Assembly: GCF_016586355.1 (NCBI RefSeq)
Contig: NZ_BLYI01000027.1
Span: 1-64,000, forward strand
Origin: Anaerostipes butyraticus
GTDB lineage: Bacteria; Bacillota; Clostridia; Lachnospirales; Lachnospiraceae
Reading direction: 5' to 3'
DNA: 64,000 nucleotides
Position numbers and translations under genes: made by a program. Position 1 is the first letter of the stretch; each line of letters opens with the position of its first letter. The notes beneath the pieces were generated by a model. That model was not told the DNA's origin and searched no databases. It saw nothing but the letters and a program-made list of their open reading frames with translations. Positions 1 through 8,777 of this stretch are shown one piece after another.

Positions 1-81
1 CCTGAAGCCGTGGGTACCATTGAGGTATTCCATAAGAATATGCTCTTTTTCTTCGTAGGAATACTTATGTTTATATGCCAT
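1..81 (-). CDS. IS3-family OrfA-like transposase, partial (C-terminus off the left edge)
   Basis: Minus-strand reading from the ATG at 81 gives a protein beginning MAYKHKYSYEEKEHILMEYL and still open at the window edge. This resembles the N-terminal helix-turn-helix of IS3-type OrfA proteins, which bind the element ends. Only 27 residues are visible, so the family call is tentative. The hairpin just upstream (90-140) and the adjacent IS1182-type element fit an insertion-sequence junction. Confidence 0.5.
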   Translation of the reverse strand, partial: MAYKHKYSYEEKEHILMEYLNGTHGFR

Positions 82-89
82 AATAATAC

Positions 90-140
90 TCCCTTCTAAG
101 TGACAAGTTTTTATTATTTCACTTGTCTACCTAGAAGGGA
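90..140. repeat. Imperfect inverted repeat upstream of the partial IS3-like gene
   Basis: The arms at 90-108 (TCCCTTCTAAGTGACAAGT) and 121-140 (ACTTGTCTACCTAGAAGGGA) are near-perfect reverse complements around a short AT-rich loop. The hairpin lies directly 5' of the partial transposase gene. It could be the terminal region of that element or a structure limiting read-in transcription. The exact element end cannot be placed. Confidence 0.5.
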
Positions 141-250
141 GCATATCAAATGATTAAAAAAAATCATAGATGCGGCAGCATCTTTTTGTCATTTTTGAGC
201 CGAAATGTCTTCTCCATTTCCACTGTTTTTAAAAAAGGCGAACTTTAATA

Positions 251-277
251 AACCTTTCACAAAAAAAGGTTTTTTTT
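251..277 (+). terminator. Terminator-like hairpin inside the left end of the IS
   Basis: AAACCTT and AAGGTTT arms are followed by a T tract on the plus strand, between the left inverted repeat and the transposase stop codon. It would stop plus-strand transcription entering the element antisense to the transposase. Confidence 0.4.
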
Positions 278-302
278 GAAATCTATTTTTGACCAGTCAA
301 AA

Positions 303-1931
303 TCAGCGGCTCTTTTTGAGCGGGAATAAATGCTGCCCTATCCTCCCTGACTGGATCTTATGATGTAGTTTTTTCATGTTATATCCGATCGCCAGCAGGA
401 TACTCTGAGCCGTCACATTTTCTTTCCCTCGATAGAGATATCTCCGGAATCCCATATCCTCTTTGATATCCGCAAAGCTTCCTTCTGCCTGTATGCTCCG
501 GTTCATCCGAAGCTGTGTCCCATATTCACTGGTGATCCGTTTTAATGTCTCCTGTCGTTTCTCTTTCATCTTTTTTGAAACATACAGCACTTTCTGTCGG
601 TCTTCCATTGGAGTCTTACAGTGATTCCCCTTGATACACTTTGTTTTGAATGGGCACCCATGACAGTTGCTACATCGATACACGGTGACTGTCCTGCGGT
701 AGCCGCTGGCTGTTTTTTCATGCTTTTCATACTGTTTTGTCAATACCTGTCCATTTTTGCAGTGATAACAGTCCGCTCCCTCATCATACTCCATGTTTTC
801 CATCCGTCCGATATCCTGACGATATTTCCGAGTCTTTGAGATCTCATAGTTCTGAGGTTTGATATAGGCCAGTTGGTCGTTTCCTTCCAGGAACAGATAA
901 TTCTCTTCGCTTTCATATCCTGCATCTGCTACGATCTCTTGATATTTAAATGGGAGATATGCTCCCATATCTTTTAGAAAGGGGATCAATGTCCTTGTAT
1001 CTGTGGGACGGGGGCTGATATCCAGCCATGTGACGTATTCGGAATCGACTCCATGCTGGAGATTATACGCTGGTTTTAACTGTCCGTTCATCATGGCATC
1101 TTCCTTCATCCTCATAAAAGTCGCGTCAGTATCTGTCTTGGAATAGCTGTTACGCTCTCCACAGATATGGAGTTTTTGATCGTACTCTTTCAACTTCTCG
1201 ATATAGGACTCCAAAGTCTCTAACGATCTCTGGAGATGTGTTTTTCTATGCCCACGTCCATGGACAAACACGATCCCTTCCTCTCGTTTGAGCCTGTACA
1301 GTTTCTTGCGCAGTCTCTTTAAGGTATGGAGAGAAACTTTTCTATGATGGACGATCCTCCATCCATAAAGTTCTTCACATTCTTTTACAAGGAGAAGGAT
1401 CTTATCAAAAAGTCTTGCCTGATGTTTGGTGACAGCCTTTTTCCAGATAAAAGTATATTTGTTTGCGGCTGATTCTATCTTAGTCCCATCAATAAAGATG
1501 GTCTTCCCGGAGATCTCGCCAAGGGAATATAAGAGTTGTGACAGCTCGGCCAGTGTCTTTTTTGAGCACTGTGCGAAATGCAGGGAAAGGAACCGGGCAA
1601 AGGTTGCGTGATCCGGTACAGGTTTTCCCTCTAAGAGATACATGAAATTGATATCCCTGTGACATGCAGTTTCGATATCCCGGCTGGAATAGATCCGGTT
1701 CATGCTGGCGTAGACCATGATCTTGAACAGCTGTCTCGGAGTCGCCCGATTTTTCTTTATCTTTCCGTATGTCTGATAAAGATCGCTGAGTTCCATTCCC
1801 TCCACAAAAGCGCTCAGAAGGCGGACCGGATCATCTGCCGGGATCAAAAGTTCCACATCCAGCGGAAGTTTGATTTGATAATACAGAGAAGATAGAGTAT
1901 AATCTTTCTGTAAAAGTTTATTTGGTAGCAT
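303..1931 (-). CDS. IS1182-family transposase (DDE type)
   Basis: Cuts and rejoins the ends of its own insertion sequence. The 542-residue protein has the N-terminal DUF772-type region (around 40-130, with the PVPDHATFARF segment). DDE-type positions follow: FIDGTKIES near 150, IVADAGYESEEN near 340, and the C-terminal SIQAEGSFADIKEDMGFRR near 485-505. A Cys-rich stretch at about 395-440 (CYHC, CSNCHGCPFKTKC) is usual for this family. It appears full length and undamaged, so the element may still be active. Confidence 0.9.
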   Translation of the reverse strand: MLPNKLLQKDYTLSSLYYQIKLPLDVELLIPADDPVRLLSAFVEGMELSDLYQTYGKIKKNRATPRQLFKIMVYASMNRIYSSRDIETACHRDINFMYLLEGKPVPDHATFARFLSLHFAQCSKKTLAELSQLLYSLGEISGKTIFIDGTKIESAANKYTFIWKKAVTKHQARLFDKILLLVKECEELYGWRIVHHRKVSLHTLKRLRKKLYRLKREEGIVFVHGRGHRKTHLQRSLETLESYIEKLKEYDQKLHICGERNSYSKTDTDATFMRMKEDAMMNGQLKPAYNLQHGVDSEYVTWLDISPRPTDTRTLIPFLKDMGAYLPFKYQEIVADAGYESEENYLFLEGNDQLAYIKPQNYEISKTRKYRQDIGRMENMEYDEGADCYHCKNGQVLTKQYEKHEKTASGYRRTVTVYRCSNCHGCPFKTKCIKGNHCKTPMEDRQKVLYVSKKMKEKRQETLKRITSEYGTQLRMNRSIQAEGSFADIKEDMGFRRYLYRGKENVTAQSILLAIGYNMKKLHHKIQSGRIGQHLFPLKKSR

Positions 1932-1949
1932 AAATAAATTTTACATCAA

Positions 1950-1976
1950 GAGCCCGGTCTTGCACAGACCGGGCTC
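1950..1976. terminator. Strong hairpin upstream of the transposase gene
   Basis: An 11-bp perfect stem (GAGCCCGGTCT / AGACCGGGCTC) with a 5-nt loop sits 20 bp 5' of the transposase start, inside the right end of the IS. It is followed by TTATTCTTT on the plus strand. It probably blocks transcription from flanking DNA into the transposase. Confidence 0.6.
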
Positions 1977-2117
1977 TTATTCTTTACAAAAAAAGTGCTG
2001 CCACACTAATTTTACTTAGTGCGACAGCTCCTTTCAGATATTTCCTGTTCATTTTATTCCATTAACTTCCAATTACCGGCATAATACAAGGAAAAACATT
2101 TCTGTCCTTCCTGATTC

Positions 2118-2765
2118 TTAATCTGCTGTCATCTTTGAGATTACCCACCGGTCATCTTTCCGGATCACGGTTGCTTCAGCTGTCCGCTCCTCCGGTTTTT
2201 GTCCATCGATCAGCTTCTTCATCTCTCCCAGAACAATGCCCATTGTGTCTCCCATAATCTTCTTCTCAAAGGCATCTTCTCCCTGCTGGGTATAAACTTT
2301 TTCCAGTTCGTCTTCATTGTCTTTGACATACTGCTGCAGCTTCTGATTGGCTGCTGCCTGCCCTGTCTCAATATCAATATCGCTGATATCCCTAAACTTA
2401 ATGGAAACCGGTACTGTATAAGCATCATCCCAGTCTTCTGATTTCTCCGCTTCACCAACTTCATAAGATTCTATGCTGCTTCTGATACAGTAATCAATAA
2501 ATTCCTCGGTCTGTTTCTTTGTCTTCTCACTCAGATTAAGGGCTTCAAACTGTTTCTGAAAACCAGCCTTATAATCATCAAAGTCAAACTCATTGTCAAC
2601 ATTCGGCGAACAATACGTTTTCGCCTTGTCAAGATCCGCATCTTTTACCGCAGCGAAATACTGATTCACCGTCTTTCTGGCGTCCTCTTCATAAGATTTT
2701 TCGCATCCTGATAAAGTCAGAACAGCGCCTAAAATCATCATTAAGATCAAACATCGTTTCATCAT
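2118..2765 (-). CDS. Putative lipoprotein of unknown function
   Basis: The 215-residue protein starts with a lysine/arginine tip, a hydrophobic stretch and a lipobox LSGC (Cys near 21), so it should be a membrane-anchored, surface-exposed lipoprotein. The remaining acidic, helical region resembles small DUF5105-like or DUF4878-like lipoproteins of Firmicutes, with an early segment of the type TVNQYFAAVKDADLDKAKTY. No catalytic motif is seen. It stands alone between the insertion sequence and the MATE gene. Confidence 0.75.
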   Translation of the reverse strand: MMKRCLILMMILGAVLTLSGCEKSYEEDARKTVNQYFAAVKDADLDKAKTYCSPNVDNEFDFDDYKAGFQKQFEALNLSEKTKKQTEEFIDYCIRSSIESYEVGEAEKSEDWDDAYTVPVSIKFRDISDIDIETGQAAANQKLQQYVKDNEDELEKVYTQQGEDAFEKKIMGDTMGIVLGEMKKLIDGQKPEERTAEATVIRKDDRWVISKMTAD

Positions 2766-2844
2766 CCATCTCCTTTTTGTTTTGTTTTAATCCTACCTTC
2801 GCCATTATCTCATATTTTGTTGTGTGATACAATCTTTTTTTATT

Positions 2845-4230
2845 TTATATTACTTTAAATTCCTTCCATTTTCCGCTTCGGAATCTGAAATAAAAAACCG
2901 CTGCCCGGATTCCCCAGTCCATGCACATGGCAAACGCAATCCCGATCACTCCCATCTGACATCCGATTCCCAGCACTACAGAAAACACAAGCCTGCATCC
3001 CAGGGTAGAAATCAGGCTGACCGCCATTGTAAATCTTACATCTCCTGCCGCGCGCAGTCCGTTGGATAAAGCACCGGACAATGGATAGAAACCAGCATTA
3101 AATACATTATGGATCAAGATCAGGATCAATACCAGCCGTACCGCCTCCTCTGACAAGGCATATCCCTGAAGAACCAGAGGTGATATGAGCAAAATGCATC
3201 CATTCCATACAATGGAAGCCAAAAAGGTAATCCTCAGCAGTTTCTTCATATAATAATCGGCTGCCTCCCTGTCTCCTGCCCCCATGCATTGTCCAATTAC
3301 TGTGACAAAAGCCAGACCGACTGAAGTTCCCATTAAAGCCGCAACTGACCAGAAACTTTGGGCAACGCCATTGGCTGCGATCTGTACTGTTCCAAACAAA
3401 GCCGTAATACTGCTGAGAGCTACTTTTGTCAACTGAAAAAGTCCGTTTTCAATTCCATTTGGAATGGCAATTCCCAGAATTCTTTTCAGCATGGAGCTGC
3501 TCCAGCGAAAAATATCCGGTGCTTTTAAGTATACAGGATTCTTTTTCCTGAAACAAAGGCCTGTGATTACAACCGCAGAAAAACTTCTGGCAATCAGGGA
3601 CGGATAGGCGACCCCCGCAACTCCTGCATGAAGAATAAAGACTCCCACCGCATTTCCTATGATATTGATCCCGTTAGACACTGCTGAAAGATACATCGTT
3701 ACATTTGTTTTTCCCATACTGCGGTACATGGCAGCCCCGGCATTGTAAACAGCAATAGCCGGATAAGAATAAGCGGAAATTTTTAAATAAGTCACGCAGG
3801 CATTCATAACCGGTCCATCTACTTCTCCAAACAAAAGGCGAAGCAGATTACGATTAAAAATTAAAACTGCCGTCATAAGAAACACAGAAAAAACCACAGA
3901 AATCATAAGAAGCTGCCCGGAAGAAAAGTTTCCGTTTTTTCGATCCCGGCATCCAATATACTGACTGATTACCACGGCCCCTCCCGCTGCCAGAGCAGAA
4001 AAAAGATAAATAAAAACCGTATTAAACATATTCACAAGTGACACTCCGGATACTGCGGCTTCACCGGCATAACTCACCATAAAAGTATCCGACACCCCTA
4101 CAAAAACTTCCAGAAACTGTTCCAAAAACAAGGGTATGATCAAAACTTTTAAGTCATGATCAGAAAAAAGTTTTCTCTTCTCTTCCAGTCCTTTTCCCGG
4201 CTCAATCAGCCGCCGTATGATTTCATTCAT
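2845..4230 (-). CDS. MATE-family multidrug/cation efflux transporter
   Basis: The 461-residue polytopic membrane protein has about twelve hydrophobic segments in two similar halves, as in MATE (MOP superfamily) exporters. These exchange drugs or metabolites for Na+ or H+. Recognisable parts are the N-terminal LFLEQFLEVFVGVSDTFMVS segment, the conserved VAQSFWSVAAL-type stretch near 295, and GNAVGVF. The substrate cannot be inferred. The gene is monocistronic, with no regulator adjacent. Confidence 0.88.
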   Translation of the reverse strand: MNEIIRRLIEPGKGLEEKRKLFSDHDLKVLIIPLFLEQFLEVFVGVSDTFMVSYAGEAAVSGVSLVNMFNTVFIYLFSALAAGGAVVISQYIGCRDRKNGNFSSGQLLMISVVFSVFLMTAVLIFNRNLLRLLFGEVDGPVMNACVTYLKISAYSYPAIAVYNAGAAMYRSMGKTNVTMYLSAVSNGINIIGNAVGVFILHAGVAGVAYPSLIARSFSAVVITGLCFRKKNPVYLKAPDIFRWSSSMLKRILGIAIPNGIENGLFQLTKVALSSITALFGTVQIAANGVAQSFWSVAALMGTSVGLAFVTVIGQCMGAGDREAADYYMKKLLRITFLASIVWNGCILLISPLVLQGYALSEEAVRLVLILILIHNVFNAGFYPLSGALSNGLRAAGDVRFTMAVSLISTLGCRLVFSVVLGIGCQMGVIGIAFAMCMDWGIRAAVFYFRFRSGKWKEFKVI

Positions 4231-4351
4231 TTCTTAACTCCCATCTCCAGTATCCGCAGAATTTCTGCCTTTTAAATCCATTTTAAGAATCCGGAGTTAA
4301 AAAGTCTAATACTTATCTTTCATATCTCATCATGCTCCGAAAGTATAAGAA

Positions 4352-4381
4352 ATGGCAGTCTGAATCAATCCAGACTGCCAT
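4352..4381 (-). terminator. Terminator of the iron-type dehydrogenase gene
   Basis: An 11-bp perfect stem (ATGGCAGTCTG / CAGACTGCCAT) with an 8-nt loop lies 24 bp past the stop codon at 4405. A T-rich run follows in the minus-strand direction. Confidence 0.75.
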
Positions 4382-4404
4382 AGTATCATCTGTGAGAACT
4401 TTTT

Positions 4405-5502
4405 CTATTTTGCTGCTTTAAACGCTTTTCCCGCTTCATTCTGTTCTTTCATGCACTGAATGAATTTTTCTTCTGTTACATCTTTTGGACGGAACTCCCA
4501 TTCTGTACTGGTTACCGCCTTCTGAGCCATTGCGTCAAATTCGCTCTCGTCAATGCCGAGATCGTCAAAGCATACCGGAAATCCCATATCATAGTTAAAC
4601 TGCATGATACGGTCTCTCTGCTCCAGCTGTCCGTCATAAGTAAGCAGACAGAGAACTCCCAGCGCTACGATCTCTCCATGGAGATGTTTATGTCCTTCTG
4701 CCGTTACTGTCGCTCCATAATATACACAGTGTGCCAGAGAGGCATTATAATAGTAGTTTGGCATTTGTGTCGTCATGTTGGATACCAGTCCGGTAGAAAT
4801 AATAATATCGAGTACAACCTGTTCCAGAGCATCGGTTACTTTCTTTTCCTTACAGGCTTTCAGCGCTTCTTTGCCGTAATCCACCAGCGGTTCCGTACAG
4901 ATCCTGCTCAGCTGGACTCCCATCAGCGGAGTGTGAGACAGATCATCATTCTTGCTTGAGAAAACAGCTTCACATTCTTTGGATAAGGCATCCCCTATTC
5001 CTGCCCACAGCAGTTCATAAGGAGAATCCGCAATGATCTCTGAATTAATAAATGTATGTTCTGCAAGCTTTGGATAGTAGTATTCCCTGAAACTTCCATC
5101 CGGATTATAAATAACACAGATTGCCGTTACAGAAGCACAGTTGCTTCCAACCGTTGGAAATGTAAACAAAGGTTTGTCCATCTCATTTGCCACATATTTA
5201 CATGTATCACAGGCTCTTCCGCCTCCGACTCCGAAAATAATATCAGCTTCCTGCACCGTTGGATTGGCAATCAGAGCATCTCCATTCTCATACGTGGAAT
5301 CTCCGCCATACCAGATAAAATCAAGAATCTCAATATCGGAATCGGCAACCCCGTCCAGCAGAGCTGCTTTTGCCTTGGACATGGCCGTTTTTCCTCCGAT
5401 TACAACTGCTTTCTTTCCATAATATCTTGCAAAATATCCGATTTCCTTATAACAATCCGTTCCGATCGAATAATTTGGCAGACACACATTATAATGTTTC
5501 AA
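4405..5502 (-). CDS. Iron-containing/glycerol dehydrogenase-family NAD(P)-dependent oxidoreductase
   Basis: At 365 residues it matches the GldA/EgsA-like branch of group III metal-dependent alcohol dehydrogenases. The N-terminal nucleotide fold carries VVIGGKTAMSKAK and the GVGGGRACDTCK diphosphate-binding loop, followed by TFPTVGSNCASVTA. Likely metal ligands are Asp in GIGDALSKE, His in LAHCVYYG and His in HKHLHGEIVALG. It probably interconverts a polyol (glycerol-like) and its ketone. The exact substrate is not determinable, and it stands alone with its own terminator. Confidence 0.82.
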   Translation of the reverse strand: MKHYNVCLPNYSIGTDCYKEIGYFARYYGKKAVVIGGKTAMSKAKAALLDGVADSDIEILDFIWYGGDSTYENGDALIANPTVQEADIIFGVGGGRACDTCKYVANEMDKPLFTFPTVGSNCASVTAICVIYNPDGSFREYYYPKLAEHTFINSEIIADSPYELLWAGIGDALSKECEAVFSSKNDDLSHTPLMGVQLSRICTEPLVDYGKEALKACKEKKVTDALEQVVLDIIISTGLVSNMTTQMPNYYYNASLAHCVYYGATVTAEGHKHLHGEIVALGVLCLLTYDGQLEQRDRIMQFNYDMGFPVCFDDLGIDESEFDAMAQKAVTSTEWEFRPKDVTEEKFIQCMKEQNEAGKAFKAAK

Positions 5503-5677
5503 TTTTATTCATCCTTCTTTCTGTTTCTAATTCCTGCTGTTTATTATATCACTGCATTGTCCCAGAGTAAAGCAGACATTCTGGAACCCTTTTACCGGTA
5601 AAGATTTCCCTGAATTTCTGATTTTCTTTCCGCAAAATGTTATAATGACGAAAAGAATGAACGAAGGAGGGGTTTTT

Positions 5678-6076
5678 ATGAAGTTTGATCCGATTCTTTT
5701 TCTTACCATTATGCTGATTCCTCTTACTATGATTGGATTTGGTTTCTACTTTTTTAAAAGAGGACCTCAGACAATCAATGGTTTTTTCGGATACCGCACG
5801 AGCAGATCCATGAAAAATCAGGATACCTGGAGATTTGCCCATAAGCACTGCGGACGGATCTGGATGATATGGGGAACCGTACTCCTGGCCGCTTCCACAG
5901 CCGCATTCCTGTATGGCAGCCTGGCGTCACATCCACTGTTTTCCATTACCGATGACCATATTTTTTTCCTGCAGGTCCTGGTTCTGATCCTTTCTATCCT
6001 TCCAACAGAAGTGGCCTTAAGAAAAAATTTTGATAAAAACGGAAACCGCCGTTATGTTACAGGAAAAAAGTTCTGA
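5678..6076 (+). CDS. SdpI/DUF-type small membrane protein
   Basis: The start is set by AAGGAGG 7 bp ahead of the ATG at 5678; an in-frame ATG 33 bp upstream lacks a site. The 132-residue product has a hydrophobic N-terminal helix, the SdpI-family signature FFGYRTSRSMKNQDTW with the following FAHKHCG, and two more membrane segments. B. subtilis SdpI confers immunity to the SdpC toxin and acts as a signal transducer. No toxin gene is nearby, so an immunity role is only a family-level guess. Confidence 0.75.
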   Translation: MKFDPILFLTIMLIPLTMIGFGFYFFKRGPQTINGFFGYRTSRSMKNQDTWRFAHKHCGRIWMIWGTVLLAASTAAFLYGSLASHPLFSITDDHIFFLQVLVLILSILPTEVALRKNFDKNGNRRYVTGKKF

Positions 6077-6315
6077 TGCATTTAAGCAGTTACGGGCCGG
6101 AAGACTGCCCTCATCCGGCAGAATTATTTTATGATACGATTCATGCCATAAACCAGGCTGACTGCAGTTATGGGCGATACAGGGCAGCTGAATTCTCTCT
6201 TCCGCTGCAGCAAAAACTTTTTTGAAAACGGAGGGGTTCGGGCAATTGAAAAGCAGCAGGTAATCCAAAATGGCATTGCCCTTACCAATTATATTATAAA
6301 GAAAAAGGATAATGA
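6076..6315 (+). pseudogene. Remnant of a GNAT-family N-acetyltransferase
   Basis: An ATG overlapping the previous stop opens a reading of MHLSSYGPEDCPHPAELFYD followed by TIHAINQADCSYGRYRAAE. This resembles the N-terminus of GNAT acetyltransferases, but it stops after about 49 codons. In the next frame, KNFFENGGVRAIEKQQVIQN followed by GIALTNYIIKKK resembles a GNAT C-terminus. The central acetyl-CoA-binding part is missing. Seen: two frames with family-like ends. Inferred: an internal deletion plus frameshift of one gene. Confidence 0.55.
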
Positions 6316-6411
6316 TCAGGTCTCTTTCTCCGGCGTCTCCTGGAAATTGCGGTTCCTTTCTGGAAAATTATATGATAAAATATCCTTTAAGGTTAAGAAA
6401 GGAGACATCCT

Positions 6412-6774
6412 ATGACATCAGTACAATTACCACATGATCACGGGCAGGATCTCAAAAAAAAATTTGACCATATGCCGGAGACGGAAGATTTTCAAACCGT
6501 ATCCGAAATATTTAAACAGTTAAGTGACAGCAGCAGAATTCGCATTTTCTGGCTTTTATGCCACTGCGAGGAATGTGTTACCAACATTTCTGCCCTGGTC
6601 GGCATGAGCAGCCCTGCCGTGTCACATCACTTAAAGCAGTTAAGAGCCAGCGGGCTGATCACAAACCGCAGAGACGGCAAAGAAGTTTATTACAAAGCGG
6701 CCGATACAAAACAGGCAGATCTGCTGCACCATATGATTGAAAAAATGGTGGAAATCACCTGCCCGGATCAGTAA
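6412..6774 (+). CDS. ArsR/SmtB-family winged-helix transcriptional regulator
   Basis: The 120-residue dimeric repressor type has a DNA-recognition helix in VTNISALVGMSSPAVSHHLK and a wing in ITNRRDGKEVYYKA. The helix before the recognition region carries Cys residues (CHCEEC). The N-terminus has HDHG and the C-terminal helix LLHHMIEKM, so metal sensing (soft metal at the Cys site or Zn/Co at the C-terminal site) is plausible. Start is supported by AAAGGAGA. No metal exporter adjoins it; the target may be itself or distant. Confidence 0.85.
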   Translation: MTSVQLPHDHGQDLKKKFDHMPETEDFQTVSEIFKQLSDSSRIRIFWLLCHCEECVTNISALVGMSSPAVSHHLKQLRASGLITNRRDGKEVYYKAADTKQADLLHHMIEKMVEITCPDQ

Positions 6775-6817
6775 ACTGACACATTTTCACATAGTTCTTT
6801 TATGTGAACCAATATGA

Positions 6818-6860
6818 AAAAGGAACCGGTGTTAAAAATATTCCGGTTCCTTTCTTTTAT
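6818..6860. terminator. Bidirectional terminator between arsR-like gene and Bce permease
   Basis: AAAAGGAACCGG and CCGGTTCCTTTC arms flank a 13-nt loop. T-rich runs follow on both strands (TTCTTTTATT plus, TTTTTCATATT minus). It ends the plus-strand regulator and the minus-strand Bce-type operon. Confidence 0.8.
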
Positions 6861-6866
6861 TATCTC

Positions 6867-8777
6867 TTACGGATGAATTTCTGCGTTCTTCAGATAAAAG
6901 CCCAGTGACAGTCTGTAGCACAGATAAAAACATACAAAAATAATTCCAATGCTGATTATCTGAATTCCGAGAAGATCCGTACTCATCATTTTTGCCAGAG
7001 CATGAACAGAAAAATAAGACGATACCGCCATAACCAGAAACGGCGCCGCATAGGCAAATCTCATTTCTTTCTGAGCCGCTTTTTTCAGAGTTTTTTGCGC
7101 GATTCCCAGTTTCCTGAGAACTGCATATCTTTCTTTTTCTTCAAATGCATCATTATAAACTTTCATAAACAGAATGCTTCCGCTTGCCAGGATAAACACC
7201 ATGAACATAAAGACACAGAAAGAATACATGACTTTGATCCACTCGATGTCACTGCTGTCTGGATCGATCGTAACCAGGGCAGTCTGACCGGAAGCCATCT
7301 CCTGTGTGAATGCCTTTAATTCCCCCTGTGAAGCTTTCACATTATAAATGTCCTTCAGTTTGTAATTATACACATACATTTTCTGTCCCAGAGATGAAAG
7401 TCTTTCAAATTCCTTATCATTTACAATATAATATGAACTGGCCAGTTCCTGGAGATATCCAAGATACGGTTCCGATGTCTCCGCCGTTTCCTGATAACTT
7501 TTCTTATTGATCGTCACTTTTTCCCCGGAATGATCTGTAATGATACTTAAGAGGTACAGCCTCGAAACATCAATGATCTCATTGTCTTTCGGTTCTTTCA
7601 GATCAAAATCCAGGCCCGCATCTTCTGCCAGTTTTTTTACCTGAGAATAAGCCATCAGTCCATATGTGCTGTCCTGATATCTGGTATCAAAATAAGAGCT
7701 GTCCAGATTTAATATCTGTATTTTTGTCTGATAATCAATCTTATTTTCTTTCTCAATGATCCCTGCAATCTTCCCTTCAAGGTGATCCTTAGTGCTCATA
7801 ATCTGGAAAGAATACGTATTTCTGAAATGAACGATTCCGTCATATCTCTGTTTCATGGCAAAAGAAGTTGCAAGCGCTGTCACAGAACAAAGCATCAGCA
7901 CGCATACAATGGCATAAGTCCGATAGTTTTTCCGAATCCGGAAAATCATATTGTTAATCCAGAGATTTCTTTCCTTCCGATAGAGAAAGTGCTTATTTCC
8001 GGCAAGTTTCTGGAAAATCAGCGGGATCAGTCCCCCAAACAGCAGATAAACTCCAATAACGACAAAAACAACCGCTGCCGTAACATTTCCCATAACTTCC
8101 ATTCCGCCTTCTTTGACCGCAAGATAATAGCCGGTTCCCAGAATTCCCACACCCAGTACCGATTTTAATATCAGCACTGCAGGTTTCTGTCTTACATATT
8201 CATTCTGACGAGACGCAGACACCATATCAAGGACACTGCTCCGTACAATATTGATATATCCTTTTAAAATAAAAATAAGGTATATGATCAGGTACACAAC
8301 TGCGGATGTCAGAATCGGCTGCAGGGAAATCTGGAAATGAATGACTGTGCTGATCTCGGAAATCCGCATCAAAATCATCTGGAACAGCTGAGTTGTCAAA
8401 ATTCCAAATCCTATCCCAAGAATCATGGCAGCCAGTCCGGTCATCAGTGTTTCCAGCATATATAGTTTTCCGATTTTCTGATTGGTCAGCCCCATGAAAA
8501 TATAAATGCCTATCTCTTTTTTTCTTCTGGATAAAAAGACATTAGTAGAATACCAGATGAAGAAAAACATAAAACATCCTAAGACAAATGTGACTGCCCG
8601 GATCATAATATCTACGTTCTCTTTATTCATTTTCCCAAGAACATCCATTGCATCGGAATACAGCAGATTCTGAAAATTAAGAAAAATCAGAATCGTAAAT
8701 GCCAGTGACAAAATCAGTGACAGATAATTCCGAATGCTCTGCTTAAAATTTAAATACGCTAATTTTATCACACTCAT
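6867..8777 (-). CDS. Bce-type ABC transporter permease (FtsX-like)
   Basis: The 636-residue membrane protein has the BceB layout: an N-terminal helix, groups of membrane segments with an FtsX-like domain (FFFIWYSTNVFLSRRKKEIGIY), a large extracytoplasmic region at about 310-530, and a C-terminal FtsX-like block (ASGSILFMKVYNDAFEEKERYAV). In this family the big loop recognises peptide antibiotics bound to cell-wall intermediates and signals to the kinase. It overlaps the ATPase gene by 4 bp, indicating coupled translation. Confidence 0.85.
   Translation of the reverse strand: MSVIKLAYLNFKQSIRNYLSLILSLAFTILIFLNFQNLLYSDAMDVLGKMNKENVDIMIRAVTFVLGCFMFFFIWYSTNVFLSRRKKEIGIYIFMGLTNQKIGKLYMLETLMTGLAAMILGIGFGILTTQLFQMILMRISEISTVIHFQISLQPILTSAVVYLIIYLIFILKGYINIVRSSVLDMVSASRQNEYVRQKPAVLILKSVLGVGILGTGYYLAVKEGGMEVMGNVTAAVVFVVIGVYLLFGGLIPLIFQKLAGNKHFLYRKERNLWINNMIFRIRKNYRTYAIVCVLMLCSVTALATSFAMKQRYDGIVHFRNTYSFQIMSTKDHLEGKIAGIIEKENKIDYQTKIQILNLDSSYFDTRYQDSTYGLMAYSQVKKLAEDAGLDFDLKEPKDNEIIDVSRLYLLSIITDHSGEKVTINKKSYQETAETSEPYLGYLQELASSYYIVNDKEFERLSSLGQKMYVYNYKLKDIYNVKASQGELKAFTQEMASGQTALVTIDPDSSDIEWIKVMYSFCVFMFMVFILASGSILFMKVYNDAFEEKERYAVLRKLGIAQKTLKKAAQKEMRFAYAAPFLVMAVSSYFSVHALAKMMSTDLLGIQIISIGIIFVCFYLCYRLSLGFYLKNAEIHP

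Larger units (their letters stand above)
171..2005 (-). mobile_element. IS1182-type insertion sequence (approximate ends)
   Basis: The single transposase gene is flanked by related inverted ends. The left end is TGCGGCAGCATCTTTTT (171-187). The right end read inward is TGTGGCAGCACTTTTT (1990-2005). Each end also carries a small hairpin just outside (ATGATT/AATCAT on the left, CACTAA/TTAGTG on the right). The length of about 1.83 kb fits the IS1182 family. I could not identify a target duplication, so the boundaries are approximate. Confidence 0.6.

Noticed and set aside
6170-6415. 81-codon plus-strand ORF as a stand-alone gene
   Set aside because: Only its middle resembles a GNAT C-terminus. 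There is no ribosome site at its start, so it is treated as part of the acetyltransferase remnant.
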